Both the position numbers and the translations under genes were made by a program. Of a stretch of DNA of 64,000 nucleotides, positions 7,947 through 17,467 are shown in pieces. This DNA comes from Cytophagales bacterium. Lineage in GTDB: Bacteria; Bacteroidota; Bacteroidia; Cytophagales; 172606-1. Every line of letters begins with the position of its first letter. The first letter of the stretch is position 1. Below the pieces are notes generated by a model. The model saw only the letters and a program-made list of their open reading frames with translations, made no database searches and was not told the origin of the DNA. The stretch lies in contig JAUJMU010000004.1 of assembly GCA_030446715.1 (NCBI GenBank), positions 170,931-234,930 on the forward strand, in the 5' to 3' direction.

Positions 7947-9592
7947 ATGAACAGAAGAAAATTTATAAAAAACGGCTCTCTTGCGGGACTATCCTTATCT
8001 ACTCTGGCGGTTATATCCTGCAACTCCGGCTCCGCTGAAGGGGGCCGCCAGACCGCCACCGGAACGACCGCAGCCAACCGGGCACCCACAGAGTTTCCGC
8101 TCCACGAAGCTACCCTTGCCTGGTTGCTGAGGAGCAAATGAAAAGCGGCGGCCAGACGGCCCGTTCCATTACCCGGCTTTACCTGGACCGGATCGCTGCC
8201 ATTGACCAGCAGGGCCCCACCCTGAAGTCGGTGATCGAGGTCAACCCCGACGCCCTTGCCATTGCCGATGCCATGGACCGCGAACGGAAAGAGGGCAAGG
8301 TGCGGGGGCCGCTGCATGGCATTCCAGTGCTGATCAAGGACAACATCAACACCGCCGACAAAATGATGACCACCGCCGGGGCGCTGGCTCTTGAAGGCAA
8401 CCGGGCAGCCAAGGACGCACTCATTGCGGCCCGCCTCCGGGAAGCAGGGGCCGTACTGCTGGGCAAGACCAACCTGAGCGAATGGGCCAACTTCCGGTCT
8501 GAGCGGTCGAGCAGCGGCTGGAGCAGCCGGGGCGGCCAGACCCGCAACGCGTACGTGCTTGACCGTAATCCCTGCGGCTCCAGCTCAGGGTCGGGCGTAG
8601 CCGTATCGGCCAACCTGTGCGCAGTGGCCATCGGCACGGAAACCAACGGGTCCATTATCTGCCCCGCTTCCATCAACGGAGTTGTGGGCTTTAAACCCAC
8701 CGTGGGTCTGTGGAGCCGCGCCGGCATCATTCCCATTTCCCACACCCAGGACACGGCCGGACCGATGGCCCGTACCGTTACAGACGCCGCCATCCTGCTG
8801 GGGGCCCTGACCGGCGAAGATCCGGCAGACAAGGTTACCGGTGAAAGCACTGGTAAGTTTCAAAAGGATTACACCTCTTTTCTTGACCCCAACGGACTGA
8901 AAGGCAAAAGGATCGGCGTAGAAAAGGCTTTCCGCAAAGGTCATGAAGGCGTGGACCCACTGCTGGAGGAGGCACTTGAACTGCTGAAGAAAGCCGGAGC
9001 TACCCTGGTAGAGGTGGAAGTGATCCCGAAGATGCGGGCCATTTCGGGTGCGGAGTACGAAATATTGCAGTACGAATTCAGGGACGGGGTGAACCGCTAC
9101 CTCGCCGGCGCCAATGGCAAGGTGAAGTCGCTGAAAGACGTAATTGAATTTAACCGTCAGCACGAAAAGGAGGTGATGCCGTATTTCAAACAGGAAATCC
9201 TCGAAAGTTCTGACAAAAAAGGCGACCTCACCAGCAAAGAATACCGCGATGCGTTGCAGAAGTGCCTCTCCGCAGCCCGGGGCACCATTGACCGGGTGAT
9301 GAAAGAAAACGGGCTGGCCGCCATTACCGGGCCCTCGTACGGCCCCACATGGTGCACCGATCTGATCAACGGCGACCATTTTTCGGGGTATGGCATGTCT
9401 ACACCGGCGGCGGTGGCCGGCTACCCGCATATTACCGTACCAATGGGCATGGTGCAGGGGCTGCCCATCGGCCTTTCGTTCTACGGCGGGGCTTATACCG
9501 AACCCGAACTGATCCGGATTGCCTACGCCTACGAACAGGCTTCCAAAAAACGGGTAGCACCGGAGCTGAAAAGTACGGTGGGAACGGTATAG
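7947..9592 (+). pseudogene. Amidase-signature enzyme split by a one-base frameshift
   Basis: Amidase-signature family hydrolase of C-N bonds. The first piece (7947-8141) carries a twin-arginine-like lipoprotein leader (MNRRKFIKNG ... AVISC-N) and ends prematurely at TGA 8139-8141. The second piece (ATG 8138 to 9592, 484 aa) holds the whole catalytic domain: IPVLIKDN (catalytic Lys), the Gly/Ser-rich GSSSGSG and the TETNGSI box with the Ser pair. Homologues run straight from the leader into KSGxxTxRxITxLYLxRI, so one base seems lost near 8120. The shift creates an ATGA overlap with GAGGAG just ahead of the second ATG, so a leaderless cytoplasmic enzyme might still be made. Sequencing error is a live alternative. 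Confidence 0.75.
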
Positions 9593-9668
9593 GGAATTGC
9601 CGGAACGGGGTTGAAGGGCTGAGGATTGAAGGATCGAATTGCTGGTGGGGAGCAGACCAGACCTTTCA

Positions 9669-9718
9669 CCGCACCCTGCCTGATTCAAGCGTCCACGCTT
9701 GAATCAGGCAGGGTGCGG
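9669..9718. repeat. Perfect 24-bp inverted repeat with 2-nt centre
   Basis: Positions 9669-9692 and 9695-9718 are exact reverse complements, with only CC between them. It lies 77 bp after the amidase stop and about 100 bp before the YjbQ start. No T-run follows, so it is not a classic terminator. Such long perfect hairpins can be RNA processing or protein-binding sites or repeat elements. Confidence 0.85.
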
Positions 9719-9819
9719 GGTGGAGTTGACTGAAACTACCAAAGTTTCGGAAACTCTTGCAGCCTTCCCTTTTCCGGATCCGTTCATACCCCCAACCACT
9801 ATCTTTCCCTCCTTTTTAC

Positions 9820-10245
9820 ATGCAGTTTTTCCAGAAAACCATTCAGTTGCCCCGCTACGGACGCGGCTTTCACCTCATCACGGAGGTCGTGGAGCGGGAA
9901 TTTCCGGAGTTGCGGCAATTGAAAGCAGGCCTGCTGCACGTATTCATTCAGCATACTTCGGCTTCCCTTGCCATCAACGAAGACGCTGACCCTACCGTGC
10001 GGCAGGATTTTGAGAGCCACTTCAACAAGATGGTACCGGAAAATGCCCCTTACTATCGCCACAACGACGAAGGTCCGGATGACATGCCGGCCCACCTGAA
10101 AGCGGCTATTCTGGGCAGCAGCGTCACCATTCCGGTCACCGGGGGCCGGCTGAACATGGGCACCTGGCAGGGCATTTACCTCTGTGAACACCGCAACCAC
10201 GTTTCCGGCCGGCGGCTGGTGCTGACAGCGTACGGCAGCGGGTAG
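9820..10245 (+). CDS. YjbQ family protein (thiamine-phosphate synthase-like)
   Basis: A 141-residue cytoplasmic protein of the YjbQ/UPF0047 family, whose members have been linked to a weak secondary thiamine phosphate synthase activity. Family signatures are complete: HTSASLAINEDADPTVRQD (about residues 44-62), the NDEGPDDMPAHLKAAILG stretch, and the closing GTWQGIYLCEHR. These contain the conserved His/Glu/Asp that bind metal. ATG 9820 is preferred over the longer frame from 9757 because MQFFQKTIQLP is the family N-terminus. Single gene, apparently not part of a thiamine operon. Confidence 0.85.
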   Translation: MQFFQKTIQLPRYGRGFHLITEVVEREFPELRQLKAGLLHVFIQHTSASLAINEDADPTVRQDFESHFNKMVPENAPYYRHNDEGPDDMPAHLKAAILGSSVTIPVTGGRLNMGTWQGIYLCEHRNHVSGRRLVLTAYGSG

Positions 10246-10295
10246 AGAGTGTAAAACGGTAACTCCTTAATATCCATCTCTTCTCACTTCCAGTT

Positions 10296-10328
10296 TTTAG
10301 GGTAATTTTACTAACTTGTATAAATTGG
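10296..10328 (+). promoter_or_regulatory. Weak Bacteroidota-type promoter candidate
   Basis: TTTA at 10296-10299, 21 nt, then TAAATTGG at 10321-10328, one mismatch from TAnnTTTG. It lies 15 bp ahead of the ATG of the large secreted protein. The upstream box is imperfect. Confidence 0.3.
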
Positions 10329-10343
10329 AAATTCCTCTTTGCC

Positions 10344-13300
10344 ATGCGCGGACTGCCGCTTTTCTTTTGCTTTTTCTTCCTGATTATCCATTCCCGGGCT
10401 TTCTCCGAAGAGAAACCCGCGTCGCCCGGCCTGCGGTTTACCCGCAACGACGGCCAGTGGGAAAAGTCGGTGCTGTACCGGGCTGCCTTACCCGGCGGCT
10501 TTCTGTTCGTAAAAAAACAGTCCCTGCAGTACGTTTTCTACGATACCAGGGCCGTAGCCTCGCACCACCCGGACGGCCACGCTGCGGATGGATCGGCGGC
10601 CCGTACTTCTCTGGCGGCACCAGCGGCTGATCCGGATATGATACAGGCCCACGGTTTTGAAGTGCAGTTTGGTGGTTCCGCGGCAAATGCCATCCTTCTG
10701 CCCTCAGAGCAAACGCCCGAACGGCGCAACTTCATGCTGGGCAATAACTCCGCGGAGTGGGCCGCCAACGTACCCAGCTTCAGCCAGCTGCTTTACCGGA
10801 ACATTTACCCCGGCATTGACCTGCGGCTTTTCGTGCAGAACGGTACCGCCAAGTACGAATTTATCGTGCAGCCCGGTGCCAATCCGGCGCAGATCAGACT
10901 GGTTTACAACGGCATGTCCGACCTTTCGCTGAAGGACGGTTTTCTGGTGACGACCACCACCGTAAACACCGTTACCGAAACGCCCCCCTATTCTTACCAG
11001 CAGGGCAACGGCGGTCAGCAGGAAGTCGCCTCCCGTTACGTGCTGCGGGGCAATGTCCTGACCTTTGCATTTCCGGATGGCTACCGCCGGGATGCACCGC
11101 TGGTAATTGACCCGTACCTGGTATTCTCTACGTACTCCGGCTCCTTCACGGATAACTGGGGCTTTACGGCTACGTACGACGAAGCCGGAAACCTGTACTC
11201 CGGCGGCATCGACTTTGGCAGCCGCTTCCCGGCAACCACGGGGGCATTTCAGGTCAGGTTCAGCGGGCAGACTGATGTGGCCATTCTTAAATACAATCCG
11301 GAAGGCACCGGGCTGCTGTACGCCACCTACATTGGCGGTGGCGGCACGGATATACCTCACAGTCTGATTATTAACAAAGCAGATGAGCTGATTATTTTCG
11401 GCACTACGGCATCGGTGAATTTTCCCACTACTCAGGGAGCCTACGACCGGACGTTTAACGGCGGCGCTTTTGTAGATCCGCTCAATTCCAACCCTAACGT
11501 AGGCGGTGGAGGCATTTCCTACCTGACCGGCAGTGATCTTTTCGTTTCAAGAATCAATGCTACCGGAAGTACCCTTGCCGCCTCTACCTACATTGGCGGC
11601 TCCCGCAATGATGGTCTGAATGTGAATGCTGAATCAACCATCAAAAACTACGGCGACCAGTTCAGGGGCGACGTAAACGTGGACGATGCCGGCAATATCT
11701 ACGTCGCTTCCACCACCATTTCTTCCGACTTTCCGACCGTCAATGCCCCGCAGGCGAAGCTGAGTGGCAGCCAGGATGCGGTCATTTTCCAGTTGAACGC
11801 CGGCCTTTCATCGCTGCTCTGGAGCACCTACTACGGCGGTTCGGGCTTTGATGCGGCCCGCGGACTGCGACTCGGCGCCTCGGGAGCCGTATACGTGTGC
11901 GGCGGCACCACCAGCCCTGACCTGACAACCAGCCCGGGTGTGCTCAAACCTGCCATGACGGATACCGAAGACGGCTTTGTGGCTAAATTCAGCCTGGGCA
12001 ACGCCCAACCGCTGCTTTCGTATATCGGCACGAATAACCGCGACCAGACTTATCTCGTGGATCTGGATGGGGCCGAAAATGTGTACGTGACGGGGCTCAC
12101 CTACGGCCCTTACCCCGTTACGCCGGGCACCTACTCCAAAGGCACCACCGGCCAGTTTATCCACGCGATGAACAACACCTTTACCCAGACCATCTTCTCC
12201 ACCGTGGTCAGTTCCGGCCGCACCACCCCCGACATCTCCCCCACTGCTTTCATGATCAGCGACTGCGGATTCATTTACCTGACCGGCTGGGGCGGAGCCA
12301 TCAACAATCAGCGGGGCATCACCGGCAGCAGTACCAATGGCCTGCCCGTAACGGCGGATGCCCTGCGCGGCACCACAAACGGCGATGATTACTACCTGGT
12401 CATTCTCGGTGCCAATGCAGGCAGCCTGCTCTATGGCACGTTTTTCGGAAGCCCGGGCGGCGATAATCACGTAGACGGTGGCACGTCGCGGTTCCGGAAA
12501 GACGGCACCATTTACCACGCCGTGTGCGCCTGCCGCGACAACAGCAGTTTTCCGACCACGCCGGGTGCCTGGTCGCGGGTAAACAACGGGGATGCAGCCA
12601 GTTCGCCGGGTGCCAACGACGGCTGCAACAATGCCGCCTTCAAATTTGCGCTGAACACGCTGGTGGCGGGATTTGACGGTGACCCGGAGATATGCACCTC
12701 TATCCCCACGACTTTCAGCAACACCAGCCAGGGAGCCAGTACTGCCCAATGGGAAGTAAACGGGCAGGTGGTTTCCAGTAATAATGGTCCGCTGAGTTAC
12801 TCCTTCACCCAACCGGGCGAATACACGGTTACCCAGCGGGTTTTTAACCCGGCTACCTGTAAGCAGACCGATGCAATCTCCAAAAAAATCACCGTGAAGC
12901 AGGCCACTCCGGTAAGCGTGGACCAGGTCCCCCGGATCTGCTTCGGCGCAAGTACGCGGTTGCGGGCTTCCGGTGGGGTAAAGTACGAATGGTCTCCCGC
13001 CACTGGCCTGGATAACCCAGCTTCGGCAACCCCGGTGGCTACGCCGGCCCGGACCACCGAGTACCGCGTCCGGATCACCAACAGCTTCGGCTGCGTGCAG
13101 GAACTCCGGACCCGCGTGGAGGTGAACAGCGAGGTCAGGGCTGACTTTGACGTAATCGTTTCGTCGGAATGCGGCAAACCCAACCGGGTGCGGCTGGTCA
13201 ACAAAAGCCAGAATGCCCGGCGTTATCAGTGGCTGACCGGCAACGGCGGCGGTCCGGATACCTCCGAAAATCCGGAAGAGTACGAATATCTCCAGCCCGG

Positions 13301-13610
13301 AGAGTATGAGATAACCCTTAATTCATCCGATGATGAGTGCGGCACCACCACCACAAAGCGCATCAGGGTGGAAGATCCGAAAGATCCCCCCAACGTCATT
13401 ACGCCCAACGGGGATAAGAGAAACGAACTGTTTATACTGCCCAATCCCGGCTGGAAGCTGGAAGTATACGACCGTTGGGGAAAACCCGTCTATGCCAGCG
13501 AATCTTACCAGAACGACTGGGGAGACGACGTACGCGCCGGAGTATACTACTACCGGATCACTTCTCCCCTCGGCGCGTCCTGCAAAGGGTGGCTGCACGT
13601 TTTGAAATAA
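10344..13610 (+). CDS. Large secreted T9SS protein with SBBP-type repeats, PKD-like and CHU_C domains
   Basis: An outer-surface protein of 1088 residues. After a signal peptide (about 1-20), an N-terminal domain opens with FTRNDGQWEKSVLYRA, the start typical of Bacteroidota SBBP/DUF7948 proteins. Residues about 250-770 are beta-propeller-like SBBP repeats, recognised by recurring 'TYIGGxxxD' and 'DxxGNxYVxG' blocks. PKD-like or Ig-like segments follow at about 780-860 and 865-1020. The last 70 residues (VITPNGDKRNELFILPNPGW ... VYDRWGKPVY ... GVYYYRI) are a gliding-motility-associated CHU_C sorting domain, which sends the protein through type IX secretion to the cell surface or medium. Likely role is adhesion or an unknown surface function; no catalytic site is visible. 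Confidence 0.9.
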   Translation: MRGLPLFFCFFFLIIHSRAFSEEKPASPGLRFTRNDGQWEKSVLYRAALPGGFLFVKKQSLQYVFYDTRAVASHHPDGHAADGSAARTSLAAPAADPDMIQAHGFEVQFGGSAANAILLPSEQTPERRNFMLGNNSAEWAANVPSFSQLLYRNIYPGIDLRLFVQNGTAKYEFIVQPGANPAQIRLVYNGMSDLSLKDGFLVTTTTVNTVTETPPYSYQQGNGGQQEVASRYVLRGNVLTFAFPDGYRRDAPLVIDPYLVFSTYSGSFTDNWGFTATYDEAGNLYSGGIDFGSRFPATTGAFQVRFSGQTDVAILKYNPEGTGLLYATYIGGGGTDIPHSLIINKADELIIFGTTASVNFPTTQGAYDRTFNGGAFVDPLNSNPNVGGGGISYLTGSDLFVSRINATGSTLAASTYIGGSRNDGLNVNAESTIKNYGDQFRGDVNVDDAGNIYVASTTISSDFPTVNAPQAKLSGSQDAVIFQLNAGLSSLLWSTYYGGSGFDAARGLRLGASGAVYVCGGTTSPDLTTSPGVLKPAMTDTEDGFVAKFSLGNAQPLLSYIGTNNRDQTYLVDLDGAENVYVTGLTYGPYPVTPGTYSKGTTGQFIHAMNNTFTQTIFSTVVSSGRTTPDISPTAFMISDCGFIYLTGWGGAINNQRGITGSSTNGLPVTADALRGTTNGDDYYLVILGANAGSLLYGTFFGSPGGDNHVDGGTSRFRKDGTIYHAVCACRDNSSFPTTPGAWSRVNNGDAASSPGANDGCNNAAFKFALNTLVAGFDGDPEICTSIPTTFSNTSQGASTAQWEVNGQVVSSNNGPLSYSFTQPGEYTVTQRVFNPATCKQTDAISKKITVKQATPVSVDQVPRICFGASTRLRASGGVKYEWSPATGLDNPASATPVATPARTTEYRVRITNSFGCVQELRTRVEVNSEVRADFDVIVSSECGKPNRVRLVNKSQNARRYQWLTGNGGGPDTSENPEEYEYLQPGEYEITLNSSDDECGTTTTKRIRVEDPKDPPNVITPNGDKRNELFILPNPGWKLEVYDRWGKPVYASESYQNDWGDDVRAGVYYYRITSPLGASCKGWLHVLK

Positions 13611-13795
13611 TTGATAGTTGAAAATTAATAATGGCCAGAACGGTGCAGGGTGGGGAATGGTGGAATAGTTTGTAAGGAAAGAGGCAGGGAGAACGGGTTC
13701 ATAAAAAAGCCATGAAAAGGGCCGGATGATTTTAATTTTCCCTAGAAAGAACGCCTCCGGAATCATTTTTCAATTGTTAATTGTCAATTAAAAAA

Positions 13796-14563
13796 ATGGA
13801 ACTAAATTATAAAGTATTAGGGCAGGGACCGCCCATCGTGATTCTGCACGGGGTGTTTGGCACGCTTGACAACTGGCAGACAGCCGCCAAGGCCCTTGCC
13901 GAAAACTATACCGTTTATCTGCTGGACAACCGCAACCACGGCCGCTCCCCGCACGACAACGCCTTTAATTACGAAGTCATGAGCGAAGACCTGCTCAACT
14001 TCGTGCAGGCCCAGCGGCTTGATCAACCCGTAATTATCGGCCATTCGATGGGCGGGAAAATCGCGATGTACTACGCCTGCCGGTACCAGCCGGCGCAGCT
14101 GAGCAAGCTGATCGTGGTGGACATTGCGCCCAGATACTACCGGCCTCACCACAAGGAAATTCTGGAGGGTCTGCTTTCCATTGACCTTTCGCAGGTTACC
14201 AGCCGCCAGCTGGCCGATGAGCAGCTGGCCGAATATGTACCGGAGCCGGACACCCGGCAGTTTCTGCTCAAAAACCTCTACCGTACGGATGAAGGCTCAT
14301 TTGGCTGGCGGCTGAATCTGCCGGTGCTGAACGAAAAGATTGAAAACATTGGCGAGGGACTGCCCACGCATTTTCGTTCCGAAAAACCGACGCTGTTTAT
14401 CCGCGGCGAAAAGTCAAACTACATCCGGGATACCGACTTCCCCCTGCTCAGGGAACATTTTCCGAACTCCACCATCGAAACCATTGCCGGGGCGGGCCAC
14501 TGGGTTCACGCCGAAAAGCCGGCCGAGCTGCTGGAAAAGGTGTTGAACTTTATCAACCGGTAA
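13796..14563 (+). CDS. Alpha/beta-fold hydrolase (YbfF-like)
   Basis: A 255-residue serine hydrolase resembling YbfF-type esterases. The oxyanion region is ILHGVFGTLDNW (about 20-31), the nucleophile elbow GHSMGG (Ser at about 89), and the catalytic His sits in GAGHWVHAEKP near the C-terminus; an Asp or Glu of the triad lies in between. No signal peptide, so cytoplasmic. ATG 13796 is chosen over an upstream TTG because MELNYKVLGQGPP is the usual start. The leader carries an AT-rich CAATTGTTAATTGTCAATTA stretch, a short repetitive motif also seen at several other gene borders here. The true substrate is unknown. Confidence 0.88.
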   Translation: MELNYKVLGQGPPIVILHGVFGTLDNWQTAAKALAENYTVYLLDNRNHGRSPHDNAFNYEVMSEDLLNFVQAQRLDQPVIIGHSMGGKIAMYYACRYQPAQLSKLIVVDIAPRYYRPHHKEILEGLLSIDLSQVTSRQLADEQLAEYVPEPDTRQFLLKNLYRTDEGSFGWRLNLPVLNEKIENIGEGLPTHFRSEKPTLFIRGEKSNYIRDTDFPLLREHFPNSTIETIAGAGHWVHAEKPAELLEKVLNFINR

Positions 14564-14615
14564 TAGCCGGGCAGGTGGGTTACTTACCGGAAAAAATACA
14601 AAGCATTATATTCTT

Positions 14616-14849
14616 ATGGAACCCGGAATGCAAGGAATCGGAAAAATGCTGCTGATCGGAGGAATTGTGCTGGCGTTGGCCGGGGCTTTTCTGATGTTCT
14701 CCCCCCGGGTCCCTTTTCTGGGCCGGCTGCCCGGCGACATCGTCGTGAAGCGGGAGAACTTCTCGTTTTACTTTCCGCTCATGACCAGCATTGTCCTCAG
14801 CGTACTGCTTTCTCTGGTGCTGTGGCTGATCCGCCGGTTTGGCAGTTAA
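14616..14849 (+). CDS. DUF2905 family two-helix membrane protein
   Basis: A 77-residue inner-membrane protein with a first helix (LLIGGIVLALAGAFLMF), a short loop with the family signature GRLPGDIVVKRENFSFYFPL, and a second helix (SIVLSVLLSLVLWLI) ending in basic residues. This is a complete DUF2905 protein; function unknown. It follows the hydrolase by about 50 bp on the same strand and may be co-transcribed. ATG 14616 or an internal ATG at 14628 could be used. Confidence 0.85.
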   Translation: MEPGMQGIGKMLLIGGIVLALAGAFLMFSPRVPFLGRLPGDIVVKRENFSFYFPLMTSIVLSVLLSLVLWLIRRFGS

Positions 14850-14968
14850 ATAATTGACAATTGAAAATTGATAATGAGTCTGGATCAGTGATGTTCTGCT
14901 TAGTGCCTGCTGCTGCTGTCTGCTGTCTGACATCTCCCGTCTCACGTCTAAAGTCTTACATCCAAACA

Positions 14969-15673
14969 ATGGGTTCTTTGTTTCTGATTCCGACGGTGCT
15001 GGCACCGGGCACCGCCGGGCAGGTGCTGGCTCCGCAGGTACGGGAGGCGCTCAGCCGGCTGGACCACTTTTTCTCCGAAAACCTGCGGACGTCCCGGCGT
15101 TTTATCAGCGAACTGAAAACCGGCCGGTCCATTGAAAGCCTCACCTTTTACGAACTGAACAAGGACACGCCCGAGGCCGAAACCGCCGGCCAGATGCAGA
15201 TTCTGCTCGACGGCAACGACGCCGGAGTGCTGTCGGAGGCGGGCTGCCCCGGCGTAGCCGATCCCGGGGCGGTGGCAGTCCGGCTGGCGCACCGGATGGG
15301 CATCCGGGTGGTGCCCCTGGTGGGGCCGTCGTCCATCCTGCTGGCGCTGATGGGCTCCGGTTTCAGCGGCCAGTCTTTCGCCTTTCACGGCTACCTGCCC
15401 ATCGACCGTGATGAACGTTCCAAAGCGCTACGGCAACTGGAAAAAGAGGCCCTGCAGAAGAATCAGACGCAGATTTTCATGGAAACTCCTTTCCGCAATA
15501 ATCAGTTGCTGGACGAACTGCTCCGGACGTGCCAGCCCAATACGCCGCTTTGCATCGCCTGTCAGATCACCGCCCCCGACGAGCTGATCCTGACGCTGCC
15601 CGTAAAGGAGTGGAAGAAGCAACGGCCTGACCTGCACAAAAAACCAACGGTGTTTCTGCTCTACAGAGGCTGA
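14969..15673 (+). CDS. RsmI-like SAM-dependent (tetrapyrrole) methyltransferase
   Basis: A 234-residue member of the tetrapyrrole-methylase fold, closest in look to the short RsmI-like proteins of Bacteroidota. RsmI itself 2'-O-methylates C1402 of 16S rRNA. Visible blocks: SLFLIPTVL at the start, GNDAGVLSEAGCPGVADPG in the SAM-binding region, VVPLVGPSSILLALMGSGFSGQ, and the closing strand KKPTVFLLYRG. ATG 14969 is chosen because upstream codons (from 14861) read through repeat-like spacer sequence and do not fit the family. The target of this shorter subfamily is not proven. Confidence 0.8.
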   Translation: MGSLFLIPTVLAPGTAGQVLAPQVREALSRLDHFFSENLRTSRRFISELKTGRSIESLTFYELNKDTPEAETAGQMQILLDGNDAGVLSEAGCPGVADPGAVAVRLAHRMGIRVVPLVGPSSILLALMGSGFSGQSFAFHGYLPIDRDERSKALRQLEKEALQKNQTQIFMETPFRNNQLLDELLRTCQPNTPLCIACQITAPDELILTLPVKEWKKQRPDLHKKPTVFLLYRG

Positions 15674-15827
15674 GACGAAATCTGCATGGAAAACAAGCCC
15701 CCTATTTACCTTATATTTGGCGGCCGGCAGGTTGCTGCACCCAGATCATAATGGCCCGCAAGGGAGCATCCTGCCCCTCTTTTCATCCTGTAAATTCTGA
15801 TTCTGACGATTCATACCGGCTTACCCG

Positions 15828-16469
15828 ATGCTCCAGATAAAAACCTTCACCTTCAACGCATTCTCCGAGAACACCTACGTCCTGTACGACGATACCCGTC
15901 AGGGGGTCATCATTGATCCGGGCTGCTACGACCACCGCGAACAGCAGGAACTTACCCGGTTTATTGCGGACGAGAAGCTGCAGATTGTACAACTACTCAA
16001 CACCCACGGGCACATTGACCACGTGCTGGGCAACGCTTTCGTGAAACGTACCTGTAACGTGAAGCTGTACATTCACCCGCAGGACGAGGCCACGCTGCGG
16101 GCCGTGCAGGTATACGCCCCCTCCTACGGCGTAGCCGGCTACGAAGCCGCCGAGCCGGACGGCTACCTGAATGAAGGCGATCAGGTGACTTTCGGTGACA
16201 CCACGCTTGAAGTGCTCTTTGTGCCCGGCCACGCCCCCGGACACATTGCCTTTTACCATCCGGAGCAAAAGATCTGCATTGCCGGTGATGTCCTGTTCCG
16301 GGGCAGCATCGGCCGCACCGACCTGCCCGGCGGCGACTTCGACACGCTGATCCGCAGCATCCGCAGCAAACTCTTTCCCCTCGGCGACGCAGTGACTGTT
16401 TACCCCGGCCACGGCCCCGAAACCACCATCGGGCAGGAGAAAAAATACAATCCGTTTTTACAGGGTTAA
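15828..16469 (+). CDS. MBL-fold metallohydrolase (glyoxalase II-like)
   Basis: A 213-residue cytoplasmic metallo-beta-lactamase-fold hydrolase of the YcbL/glyoxalase II-like group. Metal ligands are clear: THGHIDH (about 59-65), PGHAPGH (about 131-137), the Asp in AGDVLFRGSIGRTD, and YPGHGPET near the end. There is no separate glyoxalase II C-terminal domain, so it probably acts on a thioester or persulfide-like substrate other than the classical one. A TATATTTG box at 15712-15719 could be part of its promoter, though no clear upstream box was seen. Confidence 0.88.
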   Translation: MLQIKTFTFNAFSENTYVLYDDTRQGVIIDPGCYDHREQQELTRFIADEKLQIVQLLNTHGHIDHVLGNAFVKRTCNVKLYIHPQDEATLRAVQVYAPSYGVAGYEAAEPDGYLNEGDQVTFGDTTLEVLFVPGHAPGHIAFYHPEQKICIAGDVLFRGSIGRTDLPGGDFDTLIRSIRSKLFPLGDAVTVYPGHGPETTIGQEKKYNPFLQG

Positions 16470-16481
16470 TTCAGAAAAGAA

Positions 16482-17453
16482 ATGCAAATAAAAAGCTTTC
16501 TGCCGCAACTGCTGACCATGCTGGTTTCATTGACTTGCCTCTCTCAGCCTCAGCGAGAACTACTGGACAGCAACTGGAACTACACCCATTCGCCTGAGGC
16601 GGCCAGATATTATCGGATCATCACAAAAAAAGCAGACTTCACACCGAGTGGTCTGGTGATGCTTTTTTATGGTCAAGATTCTGTACGCATAAAAGGAAAA
16701 CTGCAAGGAAGTGAATATGAAGGAGAAGTTTCTTATTACTACCCAAACGGACAGCTACAAGCTAAAGGGGCCTTAAAGGAAGGTCATCGGACAGGCTTTT
16801 GGGAAGAGTGGTACCAAAACGGGCAATTGCGGGAAAAGGGCCAGTATTCTCAAAAAAAGAACAAAGACAATTTCCTCAACACTCCTAGAACAGAATACGT
16901 AATTGATAGCTTTTGGGACTCAACCGGGAAGCAATTAATCACAAATGGAACTGGTTCTTATATTTCAACTTCTGAAGGTAAACACATCAGGGAGGAAGGT
17001 CAATATGAGCAAGGAAAGAAGTCCGGAATCTGGAAAGGTTATTTTGAGGATGGAAAGTTGTTTTATGAAGAAAACTTTGCGGATGGAATTCTGACAGCCG
17101 GCACCAGTTTTAACCGGTCAGGTGAAAAATTCACCTACTCAGAGGAAACGAAAGAGAAAATGCCAGAATTTACAGGAGGATTACAAGCTTTGCAGCGGCA
17201 TTTGCAGAGAAACCTGAAATATCCGGCAGATGCCAGAATGACCAAGAGACAGGGCTCGGTGTTTGTCCGTTTTATCATAGAAGAGTCTGGCGAGATTAGC
17301 AATATCTCTTTATTTACAAGGGGACCCGGTTCTTCACTGGAAGATGAAGCGATCCGGGTAGTTCGGATTATGCCGGCATGGGTTCCTGGCAAGCAACACG
17401 GGCAACCCGTGAAAGTTGAGTACGTGTTGCCGGTCCGGTTTGTGATGATGTAA
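16482..17453 (+). CDS. Secreted MORN-repeat protein with TonB C-terminal domain
   Basis: A 323-residue protein with a signal peptide (about 1-22). Residues 70-215 hold MORN/YwqK-like repeats (GEVSYYYPNGQLQAKG, GFWEEWYQNGQLREKGQY, GIWKGYFEDGKLFYEE). Residues about 230-323 form a TonB C-terminal domain (FTGGLQALQRHLQRNLKYPADA, GSVFVRFIIEESGEI, VKVEYVLPVRF). TonB-C domains pass proton-motive energy to outer-membrane receptors, but there is no N-terminal inner-membrane anchor here other than the signal segment and no ExbB/ExbD nearby, so it more likely uses the fold for protein contacts. Its codons are visibly more AT-rich than both neighbours, a hint of separate origin. Confidence 0.82.
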   Translation: MQIKSFLPQLLTMLVSLTCLSQPQRELLDSNWNYTHSPEAARYYRIITKKADFTPSGLVMLFYGQDSVRIKGKLQGSEYEGEVSYYYPNGQLQAKGALKEGHRTGFWEEWYQNGQLREKGQYSQKKNKDNFLNTPRTEYVIDSFWDSTGKQLITNGTGSYISTSEGKHIREEGQYEQGKKSGIWKGYFEDGKLFYEENFADGILTAGTSFNRSGEKFTYSEETKEKMPEFTGGLQALQRHLQRNLKYPADARMTKRQGSVFVRFIIEESGEISNISLFTRGPGSSLEDEAIRVVRIMPAWVPGKQHGQPVKVEYVLPVRFVMM

Positions 17454-17467
17454 ACTCCCGTTCACCT

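Noticed and set aside
8585-9688. 367-codon minus-strand frame
   Set aside because: Antisense to the amidase catalytic domain; the amidase motifs on the plus strand are decisive.
11808-12812. 334-codon minus-strand frame
   Set aside because: Antisense to the well-supported T9SS protein and without any family motif.
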